Of a stretch of 64,000 nucleotides of DNA, positions 1-14,949 are shown piece after piece. Each line of letters starts with the position of its first letter. Position 1 is the stretch's first letter. The translations under genes were made by a program, and so were the position numbers. Source of the stretch: Montifringilla adamsi (taxonomy: Eukaryota > Chordata > Aves > Passeriformes > Passeridae); NCBI GenBank assembly GCA_017590115.1, contig JAGGNK010008448.1, forward strand, positions 3,164,794 through 3,228,793, read 5' to 3'. The notes beneath the pieces are model-generated. The model was not told the DNA's origin. It made no database searches and was given only the letters and a program-made list of their open reading frames with translations.

Positions 1-1828
1 CTTTCATTAAAAGGAATTGAAAGAAAAGGAATTGAAAATGAATTGTTCTTACTGATTTCTTTTTAAGGGGACTATTTGGCAGAAAGGAGAGCTGGCAGAG
101 TATGGCAGGTCAAGGTGGCCAAGGGTTTGATAAAAAGATTAGGATTCCTCTTGAAATCCCAGCATGTAGAACGTGTCAGAAGCACAATGATCACAGAAAC
201 CAAACCCGAAGAAGCTGGGTATAGTTTAAAGCTGTGGACAATTATTTCCTGTGTTCTGTTTGTCCTCCAGACTTTTCATGGTTTATACTACTAGTTACAC
301 TACCTCTCTACTGTGGCATTTGTAATATACATGCTTTTACTGGCACTACTGAAAAACAAGCTGCCAGCAAAATCAAAATGCAAAAAAGAAAGAGAGGATT
401 TATACACCTCTTGCCTTTTTATTATCTTTGATTTCTAAGGGAGAGGGAAAGACAGGAAAAAACCCCAAATAAAGCACTTTTTTACTTTTTGCAGTAGTCT
501 GCATCACAGCTTGCCACTTTTGTGTTGCTCCTCCTAAGCCCAAATTAATCGATGTACATCACAGAGGCCATGATGTTGACTTCATTTTGGCAGCTCTGAG
601 TGAAGGATTCCACAATGTTTAACTTCTAAATTATAGACCACAGCTTTAAATAGTTTAAAGGGCCTTTTTCTTATCTCAAAAGTTTTGTGTTACAAGATCC
701 TTCCATTGAAAGCTGTTGAAAATGAAGTGGCTAAATCAGCACCATCATGGTCTTTGATGCAGCATCACCAGGGATAAACGGGCTGAGGAACAGAGAACAC
801 AAAGTCTTCAAAGTAGAGCGGCAAAATGGAAAAGCTGTGATGCAGTACCCAGGTTACGGTCTTAATGGTTCCAAAAAGCCTCATAAAGAAAGTAAGAAAT
901 TACTTCTGTGGGTTAGAGCTTGAAAGTCTGTGGGCAAACAGGCTGAGCCATCTGTGCTGATGTAGCTTCGTTCACACACTGTGAAAAAAATGCTTTCATT
1001 TTTTGCTTAAAACCTGTATAGCTATATTTAGCACTGTTCCTGTTATATGCACCTACTTTCAACAATAGAAGAGATACTGTTACTACAGGCACTCCTGCAC
1101 TCTTCAGTTTTTCCCTTTATATTCATGTAAATATAATGTTGTTGTTTTTCTTTAGGCTTTAGGAAGACGAGTGATGGAGATGCCTGCCTGTGCTTACCTA
1201 TTTTAATATATTACTGGTCTGGTTTAAAATCTAGTATTCTCCCTTGATGAGGTGATCAGGAAGGGGAAGGTTTGATGTCCCATTAAAGAGGATGGTGAGG
1301 AGCTAGTAATATTTCTTCTTTTGCTGGAAACAGATTTTTGGAAACAGGGTTCACAGGAAAGCCACACATGCATTATTAAGTGATAGCTGGATTTTGCCAG
1401 CAACAAAACCTGTTTCTAAGACTAGACACAGAAATTATTAAGAAGCCAGAGGAAAGAACCTTTTGTTTCAGATGAAAGAGTGCATAAGGATACTGAGCTC
1501 CTTTGGGAACACATACTGTCTCACCTTTCTTCATAATTCATTATGAATTTTTTTGGTTTATTCTGACTTAGATGAGAAAATTCCTACCTAAAATAGATTA
1601 TTGCAAGGTGATTAGAGCCTTGAACATGAGAGATCTTGGCTTAAATTTCTTTAGAGAGAGTACAGGGCTGATTCTGATTATCCTGCTTGTGAGCTTATTG
1701 TATAAAGTAAGCAGAAGTGTTCAATTTTCTGCTGTGTTCTAAGTGAAGATCTGGTATTTCTTAAGACATGTGATCTTTCTGGGGTGTATTGCATAGCTGT
1801 GTGTGGGTGAGTAGGTACATGTACCTCC

Positions 1829-1847
1829 CTGTCTGTCTGTCTGTCTC
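1829..1847. repeat. Short CTGT microsatellite
   Basis: Nearly five tandem copies of the tetranucleotide CTGT, seen directly. It lies in the DNTT intron just after a 14-bp palindrome at 1813-1826. It is too short to be notable beyond possible length polymorphism. Confidence 0.8.
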
Positions 1848-3981
1848 TTTATCTTGCTCAGTAGTGCAAATGCCCATGGCATAGAGAGGTAAATACCTTC
1901 ATTGATGGATTCCAGTGCTGGGCTGTTCATTGCTGTCAAAGTCAGGCTGCTCCAACCGTGCCCAGAAACAGATCCTTCCGACACACAGGGAACTTCAAGA
2001 TGAAAAAGGGACCAAGGCAGCTGCATGATTACGCAGTAGCTGCTGAGTTTTGCATTGCTGATCAAACCTTTGATGCCATTTTCTAGTGACTTCTTATCCT
2101 AAAAGGCCTGACTTCTCCCAGGCATCAGTTCCTTTAGCTCTTCTACTTTATAGAATTCCATCTGTCTCATCTACGTTGAGATTTTTCCAAATTAACATTC
2201 TACATCCTATTTTGGATTAGATATAGGAATTTCACTGAAAAAAAAAAAAAGAAATCCATTTTCACTTTATATTAAACTATCTCAGAAGGAAATTGAGAGC
2301 AACAGCATATACATTTCAGAAGAACATACTGGATTACATTTTCAGATGATATAAAATGATCCTACTTAGCTTTAGCAGAATTAATCCAGCTAGCAACAAT
2401 TATGAATGACAGCATGTAGCACTAAATATGGAATAGTATTCCATTTAATTAAAAATGACTGAGAATGTTAGTGACCATATTTGATTGATTTTTCAGTGAT
2501 TGATTTAATATTTTTCTAAAAAGTCTTACTTTTTCTCAGTTTGAACATGGATTTACTCCAATATCAATCCTATTGATGTGCCAGAACTCAGCATATTTAA
2601 GTAAAAGTGTGCAGTCGTTCTAAAAATGGAAAATTGTTGAGAGTCTTCACATAACTGTTCTAAAAAATACATTTAGTTTTGATGGTGTTGTAAATTTGAG
2701 AATTTAAAATGCCCACACTTTAAAACTTGATTGTGTAAACAAGACCTACAGGACTTTATGGTGTACAGATCAATTTGAAATGTGTAAAGAACTGCAGATT
2801 CCCTGGCTCAGAGTAATGAGAAGGACGCAGCTCTGCAGCTAGCAGTGGCCACAACTTCACACAATCTTCATAGCTGACTGCCCCTTCAGGCAATGCTTTT
2901 TCCAAATGTACCCAAGCGCCATTTCAACTTTACTTTATGGGGTGATGGTCATGTCCACTGTCTAATTATACTAGGTTAATTGGAAACACTATCCCAATGT
3001 GTATGACCTAGGCTTTGGCTCCTATTAATGGTGATACCCTGACTTCTGTTATATACTGTGTAGTGTCCCAAATCTCCAAGAGCAAAAAGCAAAATGAAGC
3101 AAAAAAATGAGAAAACACTGCTGAGTAGCTAACAGATTTTTATAGAAAATGGGAAGAATATTGGTGCTTAATCAAAGCATGAATTCATCAATTAATGGCC
3201 AATGATTAATGATATTAAAATTATTTTTATTAGCATTATAAGCAATAAAATTAACTTGAAAGGAGGATAGTTTCATTTAAAAAAACCAGGAAAATAAGCA
3301 GCTATGCATTAATACTCAACAGCTGTTTTGAGTCTATATTTGGAAAGAGCAAGCATCAGTGCCTTGTGACATTGGGGTAAAATTAAGAAAAAATTGCTGT
3401 TTTAAAGATAGATGTTACAGAGCACCTGCTAAATTTAAGCATTTTCAAATCAGCAGACTTGGAAACTAGTCATCCAAGGGAAGAAGCTACATAAGGAATT
3501 TTCTTATATCAGTTTATAATAAATCTTCATAATCAGGAAAAATTCCAAATAAGTGAAAGAATGCCAATTCAAATAAAATAGTTATCATTAAAAAGGCTGG
3601 CTCATTGACCCATGAAAAGCCTATAACTGATTTCCAGTAGAATAATGGGATTGTTAATTTGGAGCTATCATCAACAAAGAAGCTGGAGGCTAAAAATGTA
3701 ATAATATATATCAGTGTCTCTTCATGGAAATCATATCTTGTTAAGTGTTTTTCATATGCCCTTTTTTTTTTGGGGAGGGGGCAGAATTATAGCTCTAAGT
3801 GTTAAAAGTAATTTTATTACTGTAAAGTATTCTCTAAGACATTTAAGATACTGTCATGCAAAATTACCAAACCTGTGCTAAATAAAAGAAATAATAAAAA
3901 TATCTTTTTAAATACTGAGATATTCTTCCAAAAGTCAGTTCATTGTTACCTGGGACATTAAGAGTCTTATCTGGAGACCTT

Positions 3982-4368
3982 TCATCCTGGTTTTGGCCCA
4001 GATCAGAGGGAAGGGGTGTGGCCAGACCCTAATGTTATTCAATACCACTTTCCATCATCTCCAGAGATGGAAGAAAGGGACTTTCTCTCTTCCTAGAAGA
4101 AGGATTTTCCTTCCAGTGGGAGAAAGTGTGGTGGTTGAAATGGTTGGTATTTTACATGCAAATCGTTTCTTTGTCTTATACCTTTTGTTATTAATAGTGC
4201 TGCTGTTATTGTTTGTTCTTACCTCATCGCTGTTTCCAGGAAATTGTTCTTATCTCAGCCCATGATCTTTGCCTTTTGTGTTTTCAGCTGGGGCAGAGGA
4301 GGGGGAAGCAAGAGGAGTGGTTTTAGTCGGGCTACTAAATGGGAGAATACCATTCCTAAACTACAACA
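3982..4368 (+). mobile_element. Degraded LTR of avian ERVL-like endogenous retrovirus (probable solo LTR)
   Basis: The left end reads TCCTGGTTTTGGCC, close to the usual start of a very common avian ERVL-type LTR. Near 4190-4210 there is a T-rich TTATT/GTTATT tract. Near 4252 comes TTATCTCAGCCCATGA, matching the family's TTATCTCAACCCA block, then CTTTTGTGTTTTC. After this comes a GGGGGAAG-type purine segment, and the right end is CTAAACTACAACA. Order and spacing fit the family, but the element is shorter than usual, so the middle part (promoter region) appears deleted. I see no internal retroviral genes next to it and no clear target-site duplication. The open frame at 3993-4265 falls inside it and is not a gene. 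Family assignment is from memory of the consensus. Confidence 0.72.
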
Positions 4369-5035
4369 CCATTGTAGTTAACAACTGACAGCCATCAAAT
4401 AAAACCACTTATAGGCACTCTCAGTTCAACACCACAATTTTAAAAAGCCCGTAGTCCAGAGGAAGGAGGATGTGTAAACATTTGAGTGATTTCAAAGCGG
4501 AAAGAAAAAAGTGATTCAAGGACCTAAAGAAATGGGCATTCCCTCTGAGCAAAAGACATGGGCAGGGATCTTCCATCTCTCTGGAGACTCCAGATCTTGT
4601 CACAAGGAAATCTCATGCAACAGATCCAGTCCAAATGAAATCTTCCGCTTTGGAATCCATGAGCAAGACTGTGCACTGGACTAATCATCTTTTTCTAGAT
4701 GGCTGTCACATGGGAACATGTCAATCCTTACCCAGAAATTTCTGTTGACATTAACTAGAAAAAGGCTTGGGAGAAAATGAGGGAGGGGAAGAATTGCAAA
4801 TTCTATTTCTTTAGTACAGGGCAGGACCTCACTACTGTCAGATATCTACCAGTGCAGATTTCCCTCAAATATTTTTTCAAAGGCTGAAGCTGTTTCATGT
4901 CTCTCCTTAGCCCAGATTTGCTCTGGCACTGGCATTTGTTCCTTGTTTTCTGAAATTACATTTCACATGAATTTTTAAGACAGCTGTCTAGAAACTCTGG
5001 AATGACAGTAAAACCAGTTCAGCAATTCAATGTGA

Positions 5036-6761
<1,726 letters not shown>

Positions 6762-6845
6762 CAATTTGGACGTGATTTGCGGAGGTATGCTGCACACGAA
6801 AGGAAGATGATACTGGATAACCATGCACTATATGACAGGAGAAAG
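6762..6845 (+). CDS. DNTT: DNTT penultimate coding exon
   Basis: This 84-bp exon encodes 28 residues: QFGRDLRRYAAHERKMILDN followed by HALYDRRK. Mammalian TdT has QFERDLRRYATHERKMILDN here, so the match is nearly complete. The exon is phase 0 at both ends, between acceptor TTGGCAG and donor GTACTG, a usable donor that is weaker than that of the preceding exon. It continues the GWTGSR motif and forms the end of the palm domain, in the region that binds the incoming nucleotide and primer terminus, equivalent to the TGSxxFN region of polymerase beta. The third residue is Gly where mammals have Glu, the only clearly non-conservative change in the block. The exon sits 1.4 kb after the previous one and 19.5 kb before the last one. 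Confidence 0.95.
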
Positions 6846-7039
6846 GTACTGTTTATTCTCAGAAATAAAGCTAATGTGTTATTATTTTTGAGTGTGCATT
6901 TCCAGTTACTTTTTTATATTCAAGTATATAGAATATCTTAGCTTGATTATCCATTTGGTGATAAAACAGTTCCACCTTCACGTGATTTAGTTTCACTGGA
7001 ACAGCCTGATTAAATTGGAACAAGTAAGTCTGGAAATCC

Positions 7040-7062
7040 TTTTTTTTTTTTTTTTTTTTTTT
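7040..7062. repeat. Poly-T run (23 T)
   Basis: Uninterrupted homopolymer seen directly, 195 bp after the penultimate DNTT exon. I checked the right flank for a minus-strand retrocopy and found neither a polyadenylation signal nor a coding match. It is probably simple microsatellite expansion. Confidence 0.9.
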
Positions 7063-8322
7063 GGCAATTGTGAAGTAATTCCTGAAATGTAACAAGAAAC
7101 ATGAATTAGATGTTTGTGTTTGATAGGAACTGTGCAGCCTTCACAGAAGTGAGAACAAACAATCTGCGAGTATTTGAAAAATGTACTTCGCTGCTCCACT
7201 GTCTCAGAAGGAGAGATCATTTCTGTGTCCCCCACACACTTTCAACTCCTGTTGGTCTGACATTGCATAGGAAGAGGGGACATTGAGTGTTACAGGCTCA
7301 GTTGGAAGGCTTGAGGAAGTTTATGCAGGGTATGACACTAAGTAGGGATTATGGATCATCCTACTTTTAAAGCCCTGCATTCAGAAGTCTGGGTGGAGTT
7401 CACTTTAGTCAGACTTGGCAGCCTGGGGAGTAATTGGTATAATTTCTGGTATATAGGCTCTTGGCTGCAGTTATACTGATCTCTGCATTTATCTGGCTTA
7501 ATGTCTGTATTTGCATTAGGCCATTTAAATAATGAGCAAAAATCTATACTGAAGATGCTTATTGATGTCAATATAGGGAAAGGCAAAGTACCACGTGAAG
7601 ATTTTACATTAATCTTTCCTATATATTCTTTATAGATTGGAGACTGCTTTCAGCCCCCCTGCTTACATGCAGTATTGTCTCATTGCTTCTTTCTGAGATG
7701 CAGGAGTGATCTAAGCCATCACTCCATTTCAGCTGTCTCCATATGTGCTCATCAGGTCCAGATGCTGCTATAGCATCCTCAGTTCACATGGAAACCTGGG
7801 GAAATTATCAGGCTAATTATCCATTTAGTCAGATATCCTGTCGCCAGCAATTGTCAATACTAGATGCTTCAGAAGAAAACATAAAATCAGTAGTAGATAA
7901 ATATGCTATCATGTGTCTAAAGAGGATGTTTCTTCACAAACTCAGGGATGATGTCAGTGTATTCCTGCCTGTTTTTATATTTTGAAAGTATTGAAAATAT
8001 CAACTCTTCTTCTCAACATAACATGGTTGGTGTTATTCTCTGCACATTAATATGTGCTCCATTCAATAGCTTTTTGGGTGTAACAGAAAATGGCACTAGG
8101 GAAAACCAAACAATTCTAGGAATCCCAGTGTTATTTTTTGTATGCAGCAAAATTTGCCTGCTTGGTGTATGGGTATGTATCATTATATCTGCTGCTTTTA
8201 CTCAGAGCCCTGAAGCTTTCAGGGATGCAAAATGGACACTCTTCTTTCATGAACAACATCAGTCAATATTACTTTTTCTTGATTGTGTTTAGGCTTTATA
8301 ACTGATATACCATTAAAATCTT

Positions 8323-8337
8323 NNNNNGGGGGGGGGG
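8323..8337. other. Assembly gap of 5 N followed by a 10-G run
   Basis: Positions 8323-8327 are N and 8328-8337 are all G. The true length of missing sequence is unknown, as short fixed N runs are often placeholders. The gap is intronic, so it does not affect the DNTT reading frame. Confidence 0.99.
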
Positions 8338-11300
8338 ATTGAGTTTCCATGTGTTTTTGACTTAGCCATAGATTAGCCATGATGATTCACAGATAAATGA
8401 TTAGTTTATCTTCACAGTATCCTCTGGGAAGAAAGATGTTCTTGTCATCCCAAATTTTCAAGTAAAGAGCAGAGGCAGAGAAAGGTTTAAGGTCTTAAAC
8501 ATCCATTGATTTCAAGGGCCCTGCATTTGCAGTGTCCAGCCTTAAGCTTTTCCTGTTGAGTATCTGCCTTGGAAATTTGAAAAATCTGAAGAAATGTGTA
8601 TACCCATGTTGTGGTTCCCCAAACTATCAACTGTAACTGTAATTTAGTCTCCAGACCGTCTACATGTCTGAGTCTCAATTTACATTTCCTCAGTTCCTCA
8701 ACTGTACTGCCCAAAACTGAAGAAATGGACCTAAAGCGAGGTCTGAGAAGAAAAACTCAGAAAATTTTCCTTATTCCTTAAGGCAGGAGTTCTTCACAAA
8801 GGCAAAAAAAGAAAAACCAGCAAACCAAAAACCATACTGAATGAAACCCAAAACACCCAGACCAAATCTTCAGGGAAAATTTCTACTGCCTTGACCACAA
8901 GGTCCTTAATCTACGATTTCCATATATCAATTGAGGCACATGGTTGGGTCAGCTGTCCCTTTCAGGAAGGGACTTGGCTTTCAAATCTGTCATCATCCTC
9001 CTTGCTCCCCAATATCTAGGTCTGCCATTTCTCATTTAATTGCAAACACAGCTAGTTTGCTTCCAAATTCTGGTTTTTTGCTGTAAACCACAGATGCACT
9101 GCAGATTTCAAACACAAGGAGTTGTGTTAATATGTTGACACAGCAGAATACTGTTCTTGTTTCTGCTGCAGTCTCAGAAAGAGCTAAATTGCATTAGCTG
9201 ACTTTTTCCACACAGAAGGAAACTTCCAAGGCAGATATGCAATATGAAAAATTTCAGACCAGGCAGCACTGAATTTATAATCTGCTTAACACAGGCTCTC
9301 TTTTCAAATAATGTTATTCTAACAAGAAGCAGAGAGATGACTCTCTGGCAAGTATATGAATATTTCTAATCGAATGTGTTAAATTCAAATATATTTTGAA
9401 ATTACTTTTAACTTTACAATTTTGTACTAAGATATTCCCACAAATGAGTTTGAACAAAAACCTTCCATACTGCCACCCAGTGTGTAATATGATCAGAAAT
9501 GTGCAGAATGTAGCAATGGTGTCTGTCTGTGAAATTGGATGGCCTATAGTGGAAGAGGAGAAGTTTGCAGTAAATTGTGTGGCTGCCAAGGTTGATTAAT
9601 TTTTAGGGTCATCAGAGTAGTATGCTTAAAATAAGTGATAAAAATAATGTGTAATTTTGCACAAGGGAACATATGCCCAAATTTTAAATGTTTAGGGTTG
9701 GTTTGTTGGTTATTTTTTACATTAAACCATGAAGAGCAGAAACTTTATTCTAATCCTTGGGCTTTTCATTTAAAATGGTTTGACTCATAAGGAACAATAA
9801 AAACATGGGTATTTTATCTATACTGTCTCATAAAATTAGATTGGAACATGAACATTTGCATTTCATAAGTATATTTCTCTTTGTGAGAGGAAATCTTCCT
9901 TTCTTAAAGCTAAAAACATCAGGAAGCAGATATCCCTTGTGCAAGCTGCTCAAGATCCCTCAACACAACCTTAATTAAGGTTAATTAGGCACCCTATGTG
10001 AAAGCTGAAACACATATTTTCCATATTTCTCTCCTGGTCTGCTGAAGAGAGGTCATCTTATATCACTGGCTCTGTCCAGGCAGACAAACCTTCATGCACA
10101 ACTCTAACAGTCACTGGGGTATTGATGGGTAGAATTTGGGAGCTGGACCGAATCCTTTTTGCTTCATTCTTTTTCTTTTATTAGTCTGTGTGTACAGAAA
10201 AAAATATAGGAAGATCAGGAAGAGTCAAACTATTCCTTGATCCTGTGGAAGACCAAGTCCTTTCCTTAAAACACACTTGCCTGTCATAATTTGAAATTTT
10301 TCAAGTCATTATAAGAAGTTAATAAACCATGCTATAGCAAATATTATTTGCTCTTATTTAATTTCTATTTGGTAGAATGTAACTGTACTTGTAAGAAATG
10401 TCATTCATTACAAAAGAAAACAATTTCCTGATTTGCTCTACATTTCAATATATAATTCAGTATACTTTATTCTTCTATATTAATATTTATCAGCTGTTTG
10501 GCGCAGATGCTTGAACTGTGGCCCACTGCTTGAAATGTGATGCATGTCACAGAATCCCAGATTCCAGCTTTCAAAGGGCTGCAGCAGGAGAGAGTCCTGC
10601 TTACTTTAATGTATTTCCAAAGGGATTCTGCCAGGAATTGGGAGCATTAACACAGCAGTTAGGAATCAATTACATAGCTTTGCAGATGGGAACAAAAGGA
10701 AGAGAAATTTTCTCCAGGGACTTGTTACAAAGTTACACTGTGAAATTATTCCTTAGCCTTGATTTTTTTTTTCTTTCTAGTGTGAATCTTTTTCATATAT
10801 TTGTTGGTTTTGGAAGACAGTGTGCAGTTATGAAACTAATGATTTTTTCAGTTCTGTAATAAGAAAGGCATTTCTGTAGATCTTCCTTTCATAGGAAAAT
10901 TGTGACAAAAATTTGAAAATTTGCTACCAATTATCTGTCAGCCTCTTTTACATGAAAAGATGAGTGTATGTCCAAATCTGTGTGTCTGTAGAACTGTGTA
11001 CTAAAGGTATGGAAATTAGCACTTGTATGTTCCAACCTGAGGTATGTAGTTCCTGTGATTTACACCAGCTGGAGGTCAAACCTAACTGATCCCCACTCTT
11101 ACAGAGTAGAGTTCACTGATGAGTCATGAGGAAGAAAGAGAAGTTGTACATTCCCCATGTCTTATGGTATTACTGCTGCTACAAATGGCATGATAGTTTT
11201 ATGAATGGGCAAATAAAATTCTCACTGTAACACTTCCCCTATTCAGGAATGAACAATACGCTCTCTATGAAAAATAGAAATGGTTTTGCAAAAAAAACCC

Positions 11301-12102
11301 CAACCAAACCATTTCTCTGTGTGAAGGATAAGTCAGGTCAGCTGAACAGTAGGCTCTTCCTTGGAAAAATTAAGGTCCTTAGTCTGTAAACCAGGACATC
11401 AACAGTTGTTTTGACACTCCTCTGTGTTGACTAGGAAGCAATTATCCCTTAACCCACAACAAAAAGTTTTTGGGTACAGTGTGCATTGTCTCTGGACTAG
11501 TGGTGTGTATACTAGGGCATTGTTGGCAAGTTTTGACATCTTGACAGCTTTTTACCTGGGAAATAGAGAGACATCTAGTGGATCTAACTAAAGGTCATTT
11601 AGCCTTCCTTGGTCTCACTTCTCATCAGTAAAACCTAGTTCCCATGATGGAAATGTGCAGTAATGGTAAGTAGTTAACCACTAAAGAAAAAGGTATTTCA
11701 CTTTAATGAAGAATTTTGATCACCCAGTGTTTTGTATTTAAAACTAGAAGAGAGAACAAAGGTTTAATGGAGAATTTTGATTATTCAAAATTTGCTTGGT
11801 TTCTTAGAGGGAAAGTAAAAATGTTGGCACTTTCTACTAAAGGAATTTCTTTCTGCATCTTGGCTTTGGAAACAATCCATGGATCATACTGTTCCAAACC
11901 CCCAAAGCTCAGACAGCTCTTGGGGCTGCAAGCTCTGAGGCATTTGCTTGGCTGGCTGCTCCAGGCCCATGGAGCCAATGAGCTCTGGGGACTCTGGCTC
12001 TGAAGTACTTAAAATGACTTACTTGAACTCAGGCTCTCAGTAGCCTGTCAGGCAGGATTTTGAGAAGATGTGCAAGCTGGCAGGAGCTCAAATAGGCTTA
12101 GC

Positions 12103-12118
12103 TTTTTTTTTTTTTTTT
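12103..12118. repeat. Poly-T run (16 T)
   Basis: Homopolymer seen directly in the last DNTT intron. No retrocopy or target duplication is recognisable beside it. Confidence 0.85.
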
Positions 12119-14949
12119 AAAGTGTCTGGTAAACTAGATTCTATTGGATTGTACTTTTTTTTTCAGGGCAATATTTTGATAATTGCATAATTTTTATGGA
12201 ACACCCAGGATAAGTGAGTAGGAAAATTCCAACAAAGTAAAATTCATTAGTGTTTTGCTGCTTAGATCTGTTCAAAAGGCAATGTGATATTATTTTTGTG
12301 TGACTATGCCTGTGTTAGGTAAAAATACTCTTCCCTAGAACTCTCTCTTCTCTGGGAATCCTGGGAAGTTGCATTCTAGTGATTCTCAGCCAGCAAATCC
12401 ATATAGCATCTTTTTCAGTGCAGGTTGCTGTGAGGACATCCCAAACTTAACTACAGGAAATGCTTCTGAAAGATCTGCTGTTCTGTGCAAAACCCAGCCC
12501 TGCCACTTACATTGTGGATGAATATGACCTTTTCAAATGCAGGATTTATCTACCTTTTTCACTATTGCTTCCTAGTTAAATTTCCTTATCTTAATTAATT
12601 TAAAATTAGCACAATTTCCAAATACTTCAGAATCTGTAAGAAAATAAACATATTTTTGTTTGTTTTTACATTTTGGTAACTATTTGGAAACTATTCTTTG
12701 GAATTAAAGTAAAGAATGAGGTTTAAAACTCCCTCTCTGTGTGTCACACAGGTTCAGCTGCAGTGGGGTTCCCTATTACTCTTTCCTTTCATTCAGAATA
12801 TATTTATTTTTCTTGATGCTGTTTGCTGTTCAACAGCTACTCAGAACCAGCTCTGCATAAAACATGAACTAACTTCAACTGTTCCATGCTAGAAATTCTG
12901 AGTGATATATTTCCTCAAATTGCTATCCTTTGGGCATGGAAGGGAGCACGGGAGAGTTGAGCTGAATGAGCAGTGGGATGGGGCTGGATGCCTTAGACTG
13001 CTGCAGGTACTTTTCTCTAATCCTGTTTCGTGTCAGGAGATTTCTAAGGATGGCATGTGGAAGAGCTTCATGGCTGGATTGTGGCCATGTAGAAAGTGTC
13101 TCTCTCCTGCATTTGATACACCATTCACCAGTGGTGGAAATTCTCAAACCAAGTGTGAGATCGGAGGATAGAATTTTTCTTTGGAGGATTGAATTTGTCT
13201 TGTAAATTCTGATTTATAGCTTGTATAAACCCATATATTTTCACAATATTCCAGAAAATCCATTTCAAGTCCAATTATTACTTTGTGCTGTTCATGGTAG
13301 CAAAAAGAAGTGATGTAAATAATTAGCATTGCTTATTTTTGGGAAAGAATAGATGGAGTTTTTGGGATATAATAGGTTAATTGAATTATTTGCATATGAA
13401 TGTTCTTGCACTGACATTGTAGGTTGATTTTTTTTGTAAGAGAAGGATCATGAGCTCAGTGTTATTTTGAAGAGTCATTGAGGCAGAAAGCAGTTATTAA
13501 TTTTATGTTCTATGTAAATTTAAGATGGGAAATAGGTCCCTTAATGTTTTCTATTAGAGAAATACTGGAAAAAATATGACACTATTCAGATGACTGATTG
13601 ATGATTGATGACAATTTTGCATTTTAAAAACCTTGTATGAATTTGAATGGCATGAAATGTTATTTGGTTGTTGAATAACAAGAGAGGTGGTTTATATAAC
13701 TGTTCTGCATAACAAACTCACAAGATGCTCTGAAAACTTCATAATGGGACCCAGCTTTTCAAGCCATTAAGTGCTGTACAGTTACACTAAGTATAGTAAG
13801 ATTCTGTGGTCCCAGATTTTTTAAGAGAAAGTTTACTTTTTATTGGACAGCCATAATAAGCATGAAAGGGGAAATTTATGCTGGAATTTCTTTCACACTG
13901 TGAAGCTCACATGCCCTCAGTTGTCATCAGTATTGCAGTGTACTTTACCATTTGCCTGCAGAGTGAATTCCTATCTACAAAAATTCTCACTGACTCTTCA
14001 GGCAGGGCTTGTCCTGCCTCCCATAGCAGATATCTCTAAAGCCAAATGAAGATGTGATTACAGCCCCAGTAAATGGCTATTTTATGGCAGCAGTGCTCTG
14101 GTGAGCTGGCTTCAGGAGGTCTGAGTTCTGCTACTGCCCATGTTCTGCCCAAGTAGCTGCTTCACAGACAAGCTCTGTGTTTGCAGCAGGCAGCCCTTCC
14201 AGCCATGCCTGGCAACATCCTTGAGCCTCTGGCCTCTCTCATAATATTCCAATTTTTCTCTGGCTGAGTCTGCATTTGTGTTGTGCCTTTTTTGAAACAT
14301 GGCTTACCTGACAGTGACCATGCTGGTGCAAAAAGTCATTTTCGTATGTTCCTGTGGTGCCTTGGCTCAGAGGACAGAAACTGCTCTGAGGAAGCCAGAC
14401 TGATTGCAGGTGGTTGGGTGGTTACCTGCACTGCCAGAACTTTGTAAATATGTCTCCTAATAAAAAGCCAGCTTTGTTTTTCAAGCAGGTATTTTTCCTT
14501 TCACTGCCCAACACATTACTTCTCAAAAACTTTTGCCATTAGTAAGAGCTGTCTATGATTTTCTAACCTCATTTTATGACATGAAATTGTGTCATAGTCA
14601 CAGAATTTAATTCTGTATTCAGAAGTTACAGTCTGCAAGTCAGTTTTTTTGGTGTCATCTGAGAAAATCTACTCCACACTACCTTTCATTGAAAAAGATG
14701 CTTGCAGAAGTTTACTTGCACAGTTAAAGAGACATATTTTATGATTCTGTAAAAACTGGAAGTTATAGTCTTATTTTGGCAGATGCTGCTCTAAAATTAT
14801 AACATTATAATGGTGATATAATCAGCCTTGAGAACATCTTGATGAATTAAACATGCTGCAGCTGCACAGTTTGCTTTAGACATCTGTAACAATGACTGGA
14901 TTAAAGCTACAGTAAACATAAAGATCCAAAATTTATAATATTGATTTCC

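Noticed and set aside
76..294. Open frame of 72 codons at the left edge after an acceptor-like TTCTTTTTAAG
   Set aside because: The translation does not match any TdT segment and there is no ATG near its start; the frame runs into ordinary intronic sequence.
747..923. 58-codon frame starting with ATG, protein-like in composition
   Set aside because: No recognised domain, no splice or promoter context, and its length is expected by chance.
1813..1826. Perfect 14-bp palindrome AGGTACATGTACCT
   Set aside because: Several 14-bp palindromes are expected by chance in 64 kb, and it has no supporting context.
7040..7300. Possible minus-strand processed pseudogene right of the 23-T run
   Set aside because: No polyadenylation signal complement near the T run, no coding similarity and no target duplication were found.
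11570..11581. CTCF-like core on the minus strand (CCACTAGATGTC)
   Set aside because: It lacks the GGC end of the core and the wider consensus, so it is not a credible site.
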